The notes under the pieces: model-generated | The model's input: only the letters and a program-made list of their open reading frames with translations | Told to the model about the DNA's origin: nothing | Database searches by the model: none | Source: Ensifer adhaerens | GTDB lineage: Bacteria; Pseudomonadota; Alphaproteobacteria; Rhizobiales; Rhizobiaceae | Length of the DNA: 64,000 nucleotides | NCBI RefSeq assembly: GCF_013283195.1 | Contig: NZ_JABEKT010000004.1 | Span: 518,452 to 582,451, forward strand | Direction of reading: 5' to 3' | Translations under genes and position numbers: made by a program | In this document: positions 34,449 to 43,077 of the stretch, one piece after another | How positions within the stretch are numbered: position 1 is the first letter of the stretch | Layout of the letters: every line of letters starts with the position of its first letter

Positions 34449-35693
34449 ATGGCGGTGGTTGAGCCAACCGGACGATCGACGACGGACGTTGGAGGCAGGG
34501 AATCTGATCGCCTCGCCGCCCTCGGACAACTCGATCTCCTTGAAGCACCGAGGGATCACGGCATTGAACGCGTCGTGCGGCTCATCAAGAACGTCTTTTC
34601 AATCGACATCGGGATCGTTTCCCTGATGGACGCCCACCGGCAATGGTACATGGCCTGCTCTGGGCTTTCGGCAGAGGAAATGCCGCGCGAAGACACATTC
34701 TGCCAATACGTGGTCGCTTCCGAAAAGCCCCTTATTGTGCACGACACCACGAAAGACCCGCGTTTTTCACAGCATCCGGCCGTGACAGGCGAGGAGCATA
34801 TTCGGTTTTACGCCGGCGTTCCCCTGAAGACGAGGGACGGACACACAATCGGAACCGTGTGCGCGATCGATCGCACCCCACGAGCTTTTGCCGACAGCGA
34901 ACTTGACGTTCTGACCGAGCTGGCAGGGGTGGCGATGGACCGGATCGAGTTGCTCCACTCAGCTGCGACGGACGGATTAACCGGCACCCTCACGCGACGC
35001 GCCTTCCGCGAAGAGGCGGACAAGCTGATTTCGCTGGCGATCCGGCATGGACACGCCCTTTCGTGCATCGTCCTTGATGTCGATCACTTCAAGCGCGTCA
35101 ACGATACCTATGGACACTCTGCCGGTGACGAGGTCTTGAAGGCTGTTGCCTCCGCCTGCCAGTCCAGTCTGCGGGCAAGTGACCTGTTCGGACGGCTTGG
35201 TGGCGAGGAATTCGCCGTCATGCTGCCGCACGTTGACGCCAAAGGCGCTCTGGCTGCCGCGGAAAAGCTGCGAGGGGCGATTGCCGCCCAGGCAATCCAT
35301 GGTGACTTTGGCCCACTTGCTGTCACCGCGAGTTTCGGCATTTCGGCACTGTCGACCAACACCAGGGATAGCGCGACATTACTCGCGCAGGCAGACGCAG
35401 CAATGTACCTCGCCAAATCCGCCGGCCGAAACCGCTGTGTCGAGTGGGAAGCTGGTCGTCAGGCCGGCCCCCGTCAAAGCGTCCTGAAAGCCGGTGCCAT
35501 CCTTTACGATGACCGTCGCTCAAAGGTCGGTTGCACGATTAGGTCTCTTGGTCCCGATGGTGCGACGGTCACGGTTTCGAACTCCGCCGGCATTCCGCCG
35601 GAACTCGTGCTGGTCGTTGCCGGCGAGGGTTTCGAGACCAGATGCCAAGTGGTCGCACGAGATCGACAGAACCTGGAACTCGCCTTCGGGTAG
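34449..35693 (+). CDS. GAF-GGDEF-PilZ protein, diguanylate cyclase
   Basis: A 414-residue cytoplasmic protein. Residues 20-165 are a GAF sensor (IDIGIVSLMDAHRQWYMACS, EDTFCQYVVAS); residues 175-325 are a GGDEF domain with active site RLGGEEFAVM and an RxxD inhibition site (RASD) just before it; the last 75 residues (RRSKVGCTIRSLGPDGATVT) resemble a reduced PilZ c-di-GMP-binding domain. It would make and sense cyclic di-GMP. The start at 34449 has AAAGGA seven bases upstream. It lies between hpaC and the amine cluster but is not obviously part of either operon. Confidence 0.87.
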   Translation: MAVVEPTGRSTTDVGGRESDRLAALGQLDLLEAPRDHGIERVVRLIKNVFSIDIGIVSLMDAHRQWYMACSGLSAEEMPREDTFCQYVVASEKPLIVHDTTKDPRFSQHPAVTGEEHIRFYAGVPLKTRDGHTIGTVCAIDRTPRAFADSELDVLTELAGVAMDRIELLHSAATDGLTGTLTRRAFREEADKLISLAIRHGHALSCIVLDVDHFKRVNDTYGHSAGDEVLKAVASACQSSLRASDLFGRLGGEEFAVMLPHVDAKGALAAAEKLRGAIAAQAIHGDFGPLAVTASFGISALSTNTRDSATLLAQADAAMYLAKSAGRNRCVEWEAGRQAGPRQSVLKAGAILYDDRRSKVGCTIRSLGPDGATVTVSNSAGIPPELVLVVAGEGFETRCQVVARDRQNLELAFG

Positions 35694-35722
35694 CACCATA
35701 TCGCCACGGCCGCGCGGGTCGA

Positions 35723-37210
35723 TCAGAGCTGGATCCAGGCGGTCTTGATGTCCGTGTATTTGTCGAGCGCATGCAGCGACTTGTCGTGGCCGTTGCCCGA
35801 TTGCTTCACGCCACCGAGTGGCACGGTGTTGTCGGCACCGCCGTAGGTGTTGACATGCACGACGCCGGCCCGGATTGAGCGCACCATGCGATGCGCCCGA
35901 GACAGGTTGGCGGTCCAGACTGCCGATGCAAGCCCATATTCGGTGCCGTTGGCGATGCGGAGCGCATCGGCCTCGTCTTCAAAGGGGATGATCGACAGGA
36001 TCGGGCCGAAGACCTCTTCTCTCGCAAGCGTCATGCTCGGCTCGACGTCGAAGATCGTCGGCTGCATGTAGAAGCCGCCGGTCTCTTCGAGGATGCGTTC
36101 TCCGCCGGTCCTTAAGCGTGCGCCCTCGCCCACCGCCTGCTCGGCGAAGCCGAGGTTCTTCTCAAGCTGGATTTCGCTGGAGATAGCGCCGGCTTCCGTC
36201 GACAACAGCAGAGGATCTCCCACCTTCATGGTTGCCGCGATTGTGGCCACTTTCTCGGCGAAGGCTTCGTGGATCGACCGCTCAACCAGCAGCCGCGAGC
36301 CGGCAACGCAGACCTGGCCGGAGTTGCGGAAGATGCCATAGGCCGAAACCTTGGCCGCCTGATCGAGATCGGGCGCATCGGCAAAGACGATGTTGGGCGA
36401 CTTGCCGCCGAGCTCCAGATAGACGCGCTTGAGGTTGGAGCGCGCCGAGTACTCCAGCAGCCGCCGGCCGACGCCGCCCGAGCCGGTAAAAGCGAGCACA
36501 TCGATATCCGCATGGAGGCCGATCGCCTCGCCGGTAACAGTTCCCCTGCCGGTCACGACATTCAACACACCCTCCGGCAGGCCGGCTTCGGCGCAGAGTT
36601 CGGCAAGCCGCAGCAGCGTCAGCGACGCACCTTCAGCCGGCTTCAGGATCACCGAATTTCCGGCGGCAAGCGCCGGCGCGATCTTCCAGGCGCCGATCAT
36701 CAGCGGAAAATTCCAGGGCACGATGGCGGCGATGACACCGACCGGCTCGCGATGGATGAGGCCGAGGACATTGCCCGCGGTCGGCGCGATCTCACCATAG
36801 ACCTTGTCGATCGCTTCGGCATAGTAGCGGAAGGTGCCGGCAGCGCTGCCGGGCTCCGCCTTCAGCGCCATCGAAATCTCGGTGCCATTGTCGCGCACGC
36901 CAAGAACGGCAAGCTCGAGAGCGTTTTTCTCGATGAGTTCGGCGACGCGCAGCAGCACCTTCTTGCGCTCGGCGGGTGCGGCCCTCGACCAGGCGCCCTT
37001 CTCGAAGGCCGCGCGGGCGGCCAGGGCAGCGGCATCGACGTCGTCGATGCCGGCATCCGCGATCGTCGTCAGTCGCGTCCCATCAATCGGCGAGATGACG
37101 TCAAGCGTCCCGCCGGACGTAGCGTCGCGCCAGACGCCGCCGATGAAGAGTTTTTGCGGCGGCACCACGTCACGGCGCAACTGGTCGATTTTGTCCTGCA
37201 TCTGTCCCAT
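35723..37210 (-). CDS. Aldehyde dehydrogenase, PuuC-like (aminoaldehyde or arylacetaldehyde)
   Basis: A 495-residue ALDH: VPWNFPLMIGAWKIAPALAA near residue 165, FTGSGGVGRRL near 245, general base Glu in LELGGKSPNIV near 270 and nucleophile Cys in NSGQVCVAGSR near 303. It resembles gamma-glutamyl-aminobutyraldehyde/phenylacetaldehyde dehydrogenases. Given hpaBC and two aminotransferases nearby, oxidation of 4-hydroxyphenylacetaldehyde to 4-hydroxyphenylacetate is a good candidate role. It is 50 bases downstream of the permease gene in the same operon. The start at 37210 has a weak ribosome site; ATG 37201 is an alternative. Confidence 0.9.
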   Translation of the reverse strand: MGQMQDKIDQLRRDVVPPQKLFIGGVWRDATSGGTLDVISPIDGTRLTTIADAGIDDVDAAALAARAAFEKGAWSRAAPAERKKVLLRVAELIEKNALELAVLGVRDNGTEISMALKAEPGSAAGTFRYYAEAIDKVYGEIAPTAGNVLGLIHREPVGVIAAIVPWNFPLMIGAWKIAPALAAGNSVILKPAEGASLTLLRLAELCAEAGLPEGVLNVVTGRGTVTGEAIGLHADIDVLAFTGSGGVGRRLLEYSARSNLKRVYLELGGKSPNIVFADAPDLDQAAKVSAYGIFRNSGQVCVAGSRLLVERSIHEAFAEKVATIAATMKVGDPLLLSTEAGAISSEIQLEKNLGFAEQAVGEGARLRTGGERILEETGGFYMQPTIFDVEPSMTLAREEVFGPILSIIPFEDEADALRIANGTEYGLASAVWTANLSRAHRMVRSIRAGVVHVNTYGGADNTVPLGGVKQSGNGHDKSLHALDKYTDIKTAWIQL

Positions 37211-37260
37211 TCCATGTGTCAGGCGGAAGAGCGGCCGATTTTTCGGCCGCCCCTATCGGA

Positions 37261-38712
37261 TCAGATCTCCTGACCGGCGCCAAGCCGGGCGAATTCGAGC
37301 GGGCGGCCCGATTTCAGCATCGCTGCCAGGACGAGGCCGATCACGCCGGCAATGACGACAAGTCCGGGCAGGAAGACTGCAAGCAAACCGGTGGCGCCGG
37401 CAAGATCGCCGAAGTTGATCGCAATGGCGATGATCACCGCGATCAGGATCAGACCGGTGATCACCGGGATCACCTTGGTCACAAGCGTATTCGATTCCAG
37501 ACCCGGATTGCGGTTGAAGAAGGCGACGATGGCAAAGGCGGTAAAGGCCATCAGCACCATGACGGCGAGCGTACCGACATTGGTCAGCCACGAGAACAGC
37601 GCCAACACCGGATCCTGCCCGGTTGCGGCAAACAGCGCGACGACGAGCACGGCCGTGATCGTCTGGATGACCGAGCCCGCATGCGGGCTATGATAGACCG
37701 GATGGGTTACGCCGATTGAGGCCGGCAACAAGCGCTCGCGACCGGCAACGTAGAGGTAGCGGGCGACACCGTTGTGGAACGCGAGCACGCCGGCAAACAG
37801 GCTGGTGACGAAGAGTACGTTCATGATCGGCGGCAGCCAGCCGCCGGCATAGCGCTCGGCGAGACCGAAGAGGAAGGTCGTCGGGTCGGCCAGACCCTGC
37901 AGTTCCGGCACCAGCTTGTCGGAGCCGACCGCATTCACCATCAGCCAGGAGGTCAGCATGTAGAAGACGCCGATGATCAGCACGGAGATATAGGTCGCGC
38001 GCGGCACGGTCCGATGCGGATCGCGGGCTTCCTCGCTGTAGATCGTCGTCGCCTCGAAGCCGATGAAGGCGGCAAAGCAGAACAGGATGCCGATCGCCGG
38101 CGAGCCTGACAGCAGCGCCGAAGGCGTGAACGACGTCATCGTCAGGCCGCTGTCGCCGCCCTTGGCGATGATTGCGACGTCAATGACAAGTACGACGAGG
38201 TATTCGAGAATGACCAATACGGTCAGCACCTTCGCCGACAGGTCGACGCGGCGATAGCCGAGAACGCCGACGATAGCGATGCCGATGAAGGTCCAGACCC
38301 ACCACGGCAGGTCGATACCGAGCCCGGCAAAGAGGCCGGCGGTTGCCGCACCGAACAGGCCGAAGACGCCGATCTGCATAGCGTTATAGGCAAGGATCGC
38401 GATCATCGCGGCAGCCCCCCCCATCAACCCGCCCAACCCTTGGGCGGTATAGGCATAGAAGGCGCCGGCGTTGCGGATATGCCGCGCCATGGCGACATAG
38501 CCGATCGAGAACATCAACAGGATCAGCGTGACGAGCAGAAACGTGCCGGGGATACCGGCGCCGTTACCGAGCAGCATGGCCAGCGGCACGCCGCCGGCAA
38601 CCGCCGTCAGCGGCGCTGCGGCCGATACCACGAGAAATGTGACGGCACCGACCCCGAGCGCATTCTTGCGCAACTGGTTGGCGCCGGTTGCGGGCGACGA
38701 TTGATTGTCCAT
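37261..38712 (-). CDS. APC-superfamily amino acid/amine permease
   Basis: A 483-residue transporter with twelve hydrophobic segments. Family signatures are the first broken helix VSAAAPLTAVAGGVPLAMLL and FIGFEATTIYSEEARDPHRT near residue 220. Such permeases import amino acids or mono/diamines with protons. It is divergent from an IclR regulator (307 bases between) and cotranscribed with the PuuC-like aldehyde dehydrogenase, so an amine that becomes an aldehyde is the likely cargo. Confidence 0.88.
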   Translation of the reverse strand: MDNQSSPATGANQLRKNALGVGAVTFLVVSAAAPLTAVAGGVPLAMLLGNGAGIPGTFLLVTLILLMFSIGYVAMARHIRNAGAFYAYTAQGLGGLMGGAAAMIAILAYNAMQIGVFGLFGAATAGLFAGLGIDLPWWVWTFIGIAIVGVLGYRRVDLSAKVLTVLVILEYLVVLVIDVAIIAKGGDSGLTMTSFTPSALLSGSPAIGILFCFAAFIGFEATTIYSEEARDPHRTVPRATYISVLIIGVFYMLTSWLMVNAVGSDKLVPELQGLADPTTFLFGLAERYAGGWLPPIMNVLFVTSLFAGVLAFHNGVARYLYVAGRERLLPASIGVTHPVYHSPHAGSVIQTITAVLVVALFAATGQDPVLALFSWLTNVGTLAVMVLMAFTAFAIVAFFNRNPGLESNTLVTKVIPVITGLILIAVIIAIAINFGDLAGATGLLAVFLPGLVVIAGVIGLVLAAMLKSGRPLEFARLGAGQEI

Positions 38713-38836
38713 AGCTTCTTAGCTCCCCTTTTCTTGGCACTATTTGCCTTTGCCTCAGGTCCATCTCTCCAAAGGCATCCTCCGCGAAGCTGCTGCTGAC
38801 CACGTTGTTTTTTGTTCTTGGTCCCGCGCAATAGTC

Positions 38837-38853
38837 GGTTCAATATTCAAACC
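38837..38853. promoter_or_regulatory. Palindromic operator candidate in the permease/IclR divergent region
   Basis: GGTTCAATATTCAAACC, near-palindromic, 125 bases upstream of the permease start. It matches the perfect palindrome at 31074-31090 at 14 of 17 positions with the same spacing. The 307-base region 38713-39019 also contains another TTCAAATAT stretch and AT-rich promoter-like sequence around 38860-38930; it holds no ORF worth calling. Confidence 0.5.
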
Positions 38854-38902
38854 GTTGCTTCAAATATAGACTTGCAAATGACACGGCGACCTGTCAAGTT
38901 AT

Positions 38903-38914
38903 TTCGCATGTTAA
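38903..38914. promoter_or_regulatory. Possible HpaR-like half-palindrome
   Basis: TTCGCATGTTAA matches the hpaF palindrome TTAACATGTTAA at 10 of 12 positions; the right half CATGTTAA is exact. It lies 106 bases before the IclR start codon. Tentative. Confidence 0.3.
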
Positions 38915-39019
38915 GTATCTCTGCCAACTAAAAACGCGATACGGGTGGCTCAACCGCCTGAAAATCAAGGGAACAGGCATCGGGATCACTGGCGGCGGCG
39001 CTCGACGACGGAGGATTGG

Positions 39020-39802
39020 ATGAGCACAATCGGAAAGGCACTGGCCCTTTTGGACGCGATATCGCGCCTGGACAGGGAAGCGGGTTTGAGCGACATCGCC
39101 AGGCACTGCGCGCTCGACAAGGCGACGGCGCGACGCTTTCTCGTCGAGCTTGAAAGACATGGTTTCGTCGAACAGGATCCGGACACCAAGCGCTATCGCA
39201 TCGGCGGCGCGCCGGTCCGGCTTGCCCGCATCCGGGAAGCACGGTTCCCCTTTCTCACGCTCGCGGTTCCCTTTGTAAAAGAGCTTGCCAACACATCAGG
39301 CGAGACCGTGCATCTCTCGGAATTCGTCGCAGGCCGGCTTTCGACCGTTCACGTGGAAGACTCGCCGCGCGCCCATCGGGTCATCGTCGATGTCGGCAGC
39401 CCGCTGCCCCTCCATGCAACGGCCTCAGGCCACGCCTTCCTCGCCTTCTGCCCGCCAAGGCAGGTCGAGGATGTCCTGTCGGCACCACTCGAAGCGTTCA
39501 CCGAACACACGATCACCTCGAAAACCGAACTGCGCCGGCTGCTGACGGAGACCGCCCATCGCGGCTATTCGATCAGCCAGCAGGGCCTGGAGAGTGGCGT
39601 CATCAGCGTTGCCGCGCCAATCCGCGCGCCAAACAGCGTGCCGATCGGCGCGATCGCCGTTGCTGCACCTGAGGTGCGCGCAAATGCCGACACGATCGCG
39701 GAACTCGGGCCGGCGACGGCGGCGATCGCCAAACGCATTTCCGAGAAATTCTTTGGGTTGGAGCAGGCGACTGCCAATCCGCTGGCAAGGAGGGCCGGCT
39801 GA
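39020..39802 (+). CDS. IclR-family transcriptional regulator
   Basis: A 260-residue regulator: winged helix at residues 1-65 (GLSDIARHCALDKATARRFL) and a C-terminal effector domain (LGSPLPLHATASGHAFLAF-like segment near 130 and GYSISQQGLESGVISVAAP near 185). IclR proteins sense small organic acids or aromatic metabolites and bind palindromes. The start at 39020 has GGAGGA four to five bases upstream; an upstream extension is not IclR-like. It is the first gene of the long plus-strand operon and divergent from the permease, so it probably controls both. Confidence 0.9.
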   Translation: MSTIGKALALLDAISRLDREAGLSDIARHCALDKATARRFLVELERHGFVEQDPDTKRYRIGGAPVRLARIREARFPFLTLAVPFVKELANTSGETVHLSEFVAGRLSTVHVEDSPRAHRVIVDVGSPLPLHATASGHAFLAFCPPRQVEDVLSAPLEAFTEHTITSKTELRRLLTETAHRGYSISQQGLESGVISVAAPIRAPNSVPIGAIAVAAPEVRANADTIAELGPATAAIAKRISEKFFGLEQATANPLARRAG

Positions 39803-41055
39803 TGAATGCAATGAACCGTCTGCCCAACATCCTCGTCGTCGGAACGGGCGACACCAAATGCGAAGAGCTTCAATTCATGGCATCCGTCATCCGCGAGGCC
39901 GGTGGCCTGCCGGTGATGATCGACGTCAGCGTTCTCGGTGATCCGCCCTATGCACCGGAATATTCACGTCACGATATTGCCGAAGCGGCCGGCACGTCGA
40001 TCGTGGCGATCGCCGCAAGCGGCGACGAAAACAGCGCGATGGAGTTGATGGCCAAGGGTGCGGCCGCTCTGACCCGCAGGCTCTATGATGCGGGCCAGGC
40101 CAATGGCGTCATCATTCTCGGCGGCTCGATGGGCACCGATCTTGCACTCGATGTCGCAGCATCCCTGCCGCTCGGCGTGCCGAAATTCGTCGTCTCGACC
40201 ATTGCCTATTCGCACCTGCTGCCGCCGGAGCGCATCGCGCCCGATCTGATGATGATCCTTTGGGCGGGCGGACTATACGGCCTAAACGGCATTTGCCGGT
40301 CGGTGCTGTCGCAGGCCTGCGGCGCCGTGGTCGGAGCGGCCCGTTTCGGCACCAGGCCGGACAAGGATCGCCCACTGATCGGGATGACCTCGCTCGGATC
40401 GAGCTGCCTCAAATACATGAAGTACCTGAAGCCCGAACTGGAGCGGCGCGGCTATGACGTCGCAGTGTTTCACGCGACCGGCATGGGCGGCCGCGCCTTC
40501 GAGGCGATTGCCGCGCAGAACGGCTTTACCGCCGTCTTCGACTTCTGCATCCAGGAGGTCAGCAACCATCACCACGGCACCGTCGTCACCTCCGGACCGG
40601 ATCGGCTGGAAAATGCCGGCCGCGCCGGGATCCCGCAGCTTGTAGCACCCGGAGCGGTCGACATGGTCGACCTGCCCGCATGGCAGGCGCTGCCCGCCGT
40701 TTTTGCGGACCGCCCCTATCACGCCCACAACCGGCTGCTCGGTTCGGTGACCACATCGCCCGAAGGTCGGCGCGAGATAGCCCGCATCATCGGCGGCAAA
40801 CTCGCCGATACCAGCGCGGAGGTCGCCTTCATCCTGCCGCTCAAGGGCATCCAGGAATGGGACCAACTGGGCGAACCGCTGCACGAACCGGAGGCGCTCG
40901 ACGCGTTCATCGACGAGATGCGCCGCACCGTGCCGCCGTCCGTCCACCTTCACGAGATCGACAGCCACATCAATGCACCGGAGTTCTCCGCCATGGCGCT
41001 TGCCATCTTCGACGACTGGATCGCCCGCGGCGTGATCCCGGAAGGCCGCCCGTGA
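39802..41055 (+). CDS. Tm-1-like ATP-binding protein (UPF0261)
   Basis: A 417-residue protein of the Tm-1/UPF0261 family: ILVVGTGDTKCEELQFMASV at the N-terminus, IILGGSMGTDLA near residue 105, and IGMTSLGSSCLKYMKYLKPE in the second domain (about 190 onward), ending with HINAPEFS. The family binds ATP in its N-terminal domain; the enzymatic role in bacteria is unknown, and it is often next to a TIM-barrel PEP-hydrolase-like gene, which is absent here. The ATG overlaps the IclR stop by one base, so both are coupled, and the HAD gene overlaps its end. Confidence 0.85.
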   Translation: MNAMNRLPNILVVGTGDTKCEELQFMASVIREAGGLPVMIDVSVLGDPPYAPEYSRHDIAEAAGTSIVAIAASGDENSAMELMAKGAAALTRRLYDAGQANGVIILGGSMGTDLALDVAASLPLGVPKFVVSTIAYSHLLPPERIAPDLMMILWAGGLYGLNGICRSVLSQACGAVVGAARFGTRPDKDRPLIGMTSLGSSCLKYMKYLKPELERRGYDVAVFHATGMGGRAFEAIAAQNGFTAVFDFCIQEVSNHHHGTVVTSGPDRLENAGRAGIPQLVAPGAVDMVDLPAWQALPAVFADRPYHAHNRLLGSVTTSPEGRREIARIIGGKLADTSAEVAFILPLKGIQEWDQLGEPLHEPEALDAFIDEMRRTVPPSVHLHEIDSHINAPEFSAMALAIFDDWIARGVIPEGRP

Positions 41056-41699
41056 CCAACCGCGCCCTCGTCCTCGACTTCGGCGGCGTCGTCACCCGCA
41101 CGCTGTTTGAAACCCATGATGTCACCGAGCGGGCGCTCGGCCTTTCGCCTGGCAGCCTGACCTGGCTCGGTCCGTTCGACACGGCGACCGATCCGCTCTG
41201 GGTGTCGATGCAAAGGCGTGAGATCACCGAGCGCGACTATTGGATGGAGCGCACCCGCGAAGTCGGCCGTCTTGTCGGCGAAGACTGGAGCGATATGAAG
41301 ACCTTCGTCCAGCGCGCCCGCGGCGCCGAGCCGGAGCTGGTGCTGCGTCCGGAAGCGCGCGACGCGATCCTGCAGGCCAAGGACGCCGGCATCAGGCTCG
41401 CCATTCTTTCCAACGAACTCGATCTTTTCTACGGCGTGGAATTCCGCAAACGCTTTCCGCTGATCGAGCTTTTCGACGTCATCGTCGATGCCACCTACAC
41501 CGGCATCCTGAAGCCGGACCCACGGGCCTACGAACGCGTGCTCGCCGAACTCGGCCTGCCGCGGGAGGCCTGCGTCTTCGTCGACGACCAGAAGAAGAAC
41601 ATCGAGGGTGCGGAGGCCGTTTCCCTGCCAAACGTGCACTTCGATGTCACCAGACCCGCAGAAAGCTACGCCAGAGCCCTTCGGATGCTCGGCATTTGA
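41052..41699 (+). CDS. HAD-superfamily hydrolase
   Basis: A 215-residue protein starting at GTG 41052 (GTGA overlap with the preceding stop). HAD motif I is LDFGGVV (the usual second Asp replaced by Gly, as in epoxide-hydrolase-like and some phosphatase HADs), motif II Ser/Asn in AILSNEL, motif III Lys near GILKPDPRAYERVL and motif IV VDDQKKNIEGA. A phosphatase or dehalogenase-type hydrolase; in an operon with a kinase and a phospho-lyase-like enzyme it could remove phosphate from a dead-end intermediate. Confidence 0.8.
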   Translation: MTNRALVLDFGGVVTRTLFETHDVTERALGLSPGSLTWLGPFDTATDPLWVSMQRREITERDYWMERTREVGRLVGEDWSDMKTFVQRARGAEPELVLRPEARDAILQAKDAGIRLAILSNELDLFYGVEFRKRFPLIELFDVIVDATYTGILKPDPRAYERVLAELGLPREACVFVDDQKKNIEGAEAVSLPNVHFDVTRPAESYARALRMLGI

Positions 41700-41717
41700 A
41701 CTGACCAGGAGCAAGAC

Positions 41718-43076
41718 ATGCGCGAAACCAACTTTCTCATCGAGAACAACGCTCGCCACCTGTGGCACCCGATGGCCCACCCGGCCGAAATGCACGCGAC
41801 GCCGCCGCGCATCATCAATGCCGGCGAAGGCGTGGAGATCGTCGACATCCACGGCAAGACGGTGCTCGATGCGGTCGGGGGCTTGTGGAACGTCAATCTC
41901 GGCTATTCCTGCGAACCGGTGAAGAAGGCGATCCGTGACCAGCTCGACGAGCTGCCCTATTATTCGACCTTCCGCGGCACCACCAATTCGCCGCTGATCG
42001 AACTCTCCTATGAACTTGCCGAGTGGTTCAAGGCGGATGGTCTCAGCCGCTCGTTCTTCACTTCGGGTGGCTCGGATTCGGTCGAGACCTGCCTTCGCCT
42101 CGCGCGCCAGTACCACAAGCTCAACGGCCAGCCGGAACGTACGAAATTCGTGGCGCTGAAGAAGGGCTATCACGGTACGCATTTCGGCGGCGCATCGGTC
42201 AACGGCAACGCCAATTTCCGTCGCAACTACGAGCCGTTGCTGCCGGGCGTCTATCACCTGCCCGCCCCTTATACCTACCGCAACCCGTTTGCGACCACCG
42301 ATGGCGCCGAGATCGCCAAGGGCATTGCCCGCCTGTTTGAAGACGAGATCGCTTTCCAGGGTGCCGATACCATCGCGGCCCTGATCATGGAGCCGGTGCT
42401 CGGCGCCGGCGGCGTGATCGTACCGCACGAGACCTTCATGCCGCTAATGCGCGAGATCTGCGACCGCCACGGCATTCTGCTGATCGCCGATGAGGTGATC
42501 ACCGCCTTCGGCCGCACCGGCGCCTGGACCGGCTCGCGTCTCTGGGGCGTCAAGCCGGACCTGATGTCGACGGCAAAGGCCATCACCAACGGCTATTATC
42601 CCTTCGGTGCGGTGATGATCTCCGACAAGGTGGCCGAAGCCTTCGAAACCAACAAGACGGCTGCCGGCTCGATCGGCCATGGCTACACCTATTCCGGCCA
42701 TCCGGTCGGGGCCGCCGCGGCTCTTGCCACACTCAAGGAAACCAAACGCCTCGATGTTGCGACGAATGCCGGCGCACGCGGCGAAGAACTGATGGCCGGT
42801 CTGCAGGCGTTGTACGTCAAACACGAGTTTATCGGCGATGTCCGCGGCAAAGGCTTGATGTGCGCGCTTGAACTGGTGTCGGATCGCGAGAAGAAATCGC
42901 CAGCCGCCAAGGACGTGGTCCAGAAAGTGCAGGACGCGGCCTACGAGGCCGGAGTCATGGTCCGCACATCCGGCCCGAATGTGATCCTGTCGCCGCCACT
43001 CGTCATTACCGCTGAGGATGTGACGCGCATTCTTGCGGCTCTCGATGCGGGCCTAAGCGCTGCCGAGGGCAAGTGA
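41718..43076 (+). CDS. Class III omega-aminotransferase
   Basis: A 452-residue PLP enzyme with the N-terminal arm HLWHPMAHPAEM typical of omega-amine:pyruvate transaminases. PLP motifs: FFTSGGSDSVETCL near residue 118, IMEPVLGAGGVIVP near 228, LLIADEVITAFGRTG near 258 and the PLP lysine Lys287 in STAKAITNGYYPFG. It transfers the terminal amino group of a mono- or diamine to pyruvate, giving an aldehyde. With the nearby aldehyde dehydrogenase and hpaBC it could turn tyramine-like amines into 4-hydroxyphenylacetaldehyde; putrescine is the main alternative. AGGAG lies six to seven bases before the ATG. Confidence 0.9.
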   Translation: MRETNFLIENNARHLWHPMAHPAEMHATPPRIINAGEGVEIVDIHGKTVLDAVGGLWNVNLGYSCEPVKKAIRDQLDELPYYSTFRGTTNSPLIELSYELAEWFKADGLSRSFFTSGGSDSVETCLRLARQYHKLNGQPERTKFVALKKGYHGTHFGGASVNGNANFRRNYEPLLPGVYHLPAPYTYRNPFATTDGAEIAKGIARLFEDEIAFQGADTIAALIMEPVLGAGGVIVPHETFMPLMREICDRHGILLIADEVITAFGRTGAWTGSRLWGVKPDLMSTAKAITNGYYPFGAVMISDKVAEAFETNKTAAGSIGHGYTYSGHPVGAAAALATLKETKRLDVATNAGARGEELMAGLQALYVKHEFIGDVRGKGLMCALELVSDREKKSPAAKDVVQKVQDAAYEAGVMVRTSGPNVILSPPLVITAEDVTRILAALDAGLSAAEGK

Positions 43077-43077
43077 C

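Noticed and set aside
41718-43076. Assignment of the omega-aminotransferase as a dedicated putrescine enzyme
   Set aside because: Sequence alone does not separate putrescine from aromatic amine use, and no gamma-glutamyl-putrescine or spermidine genes are present to support it; left as an alternative.
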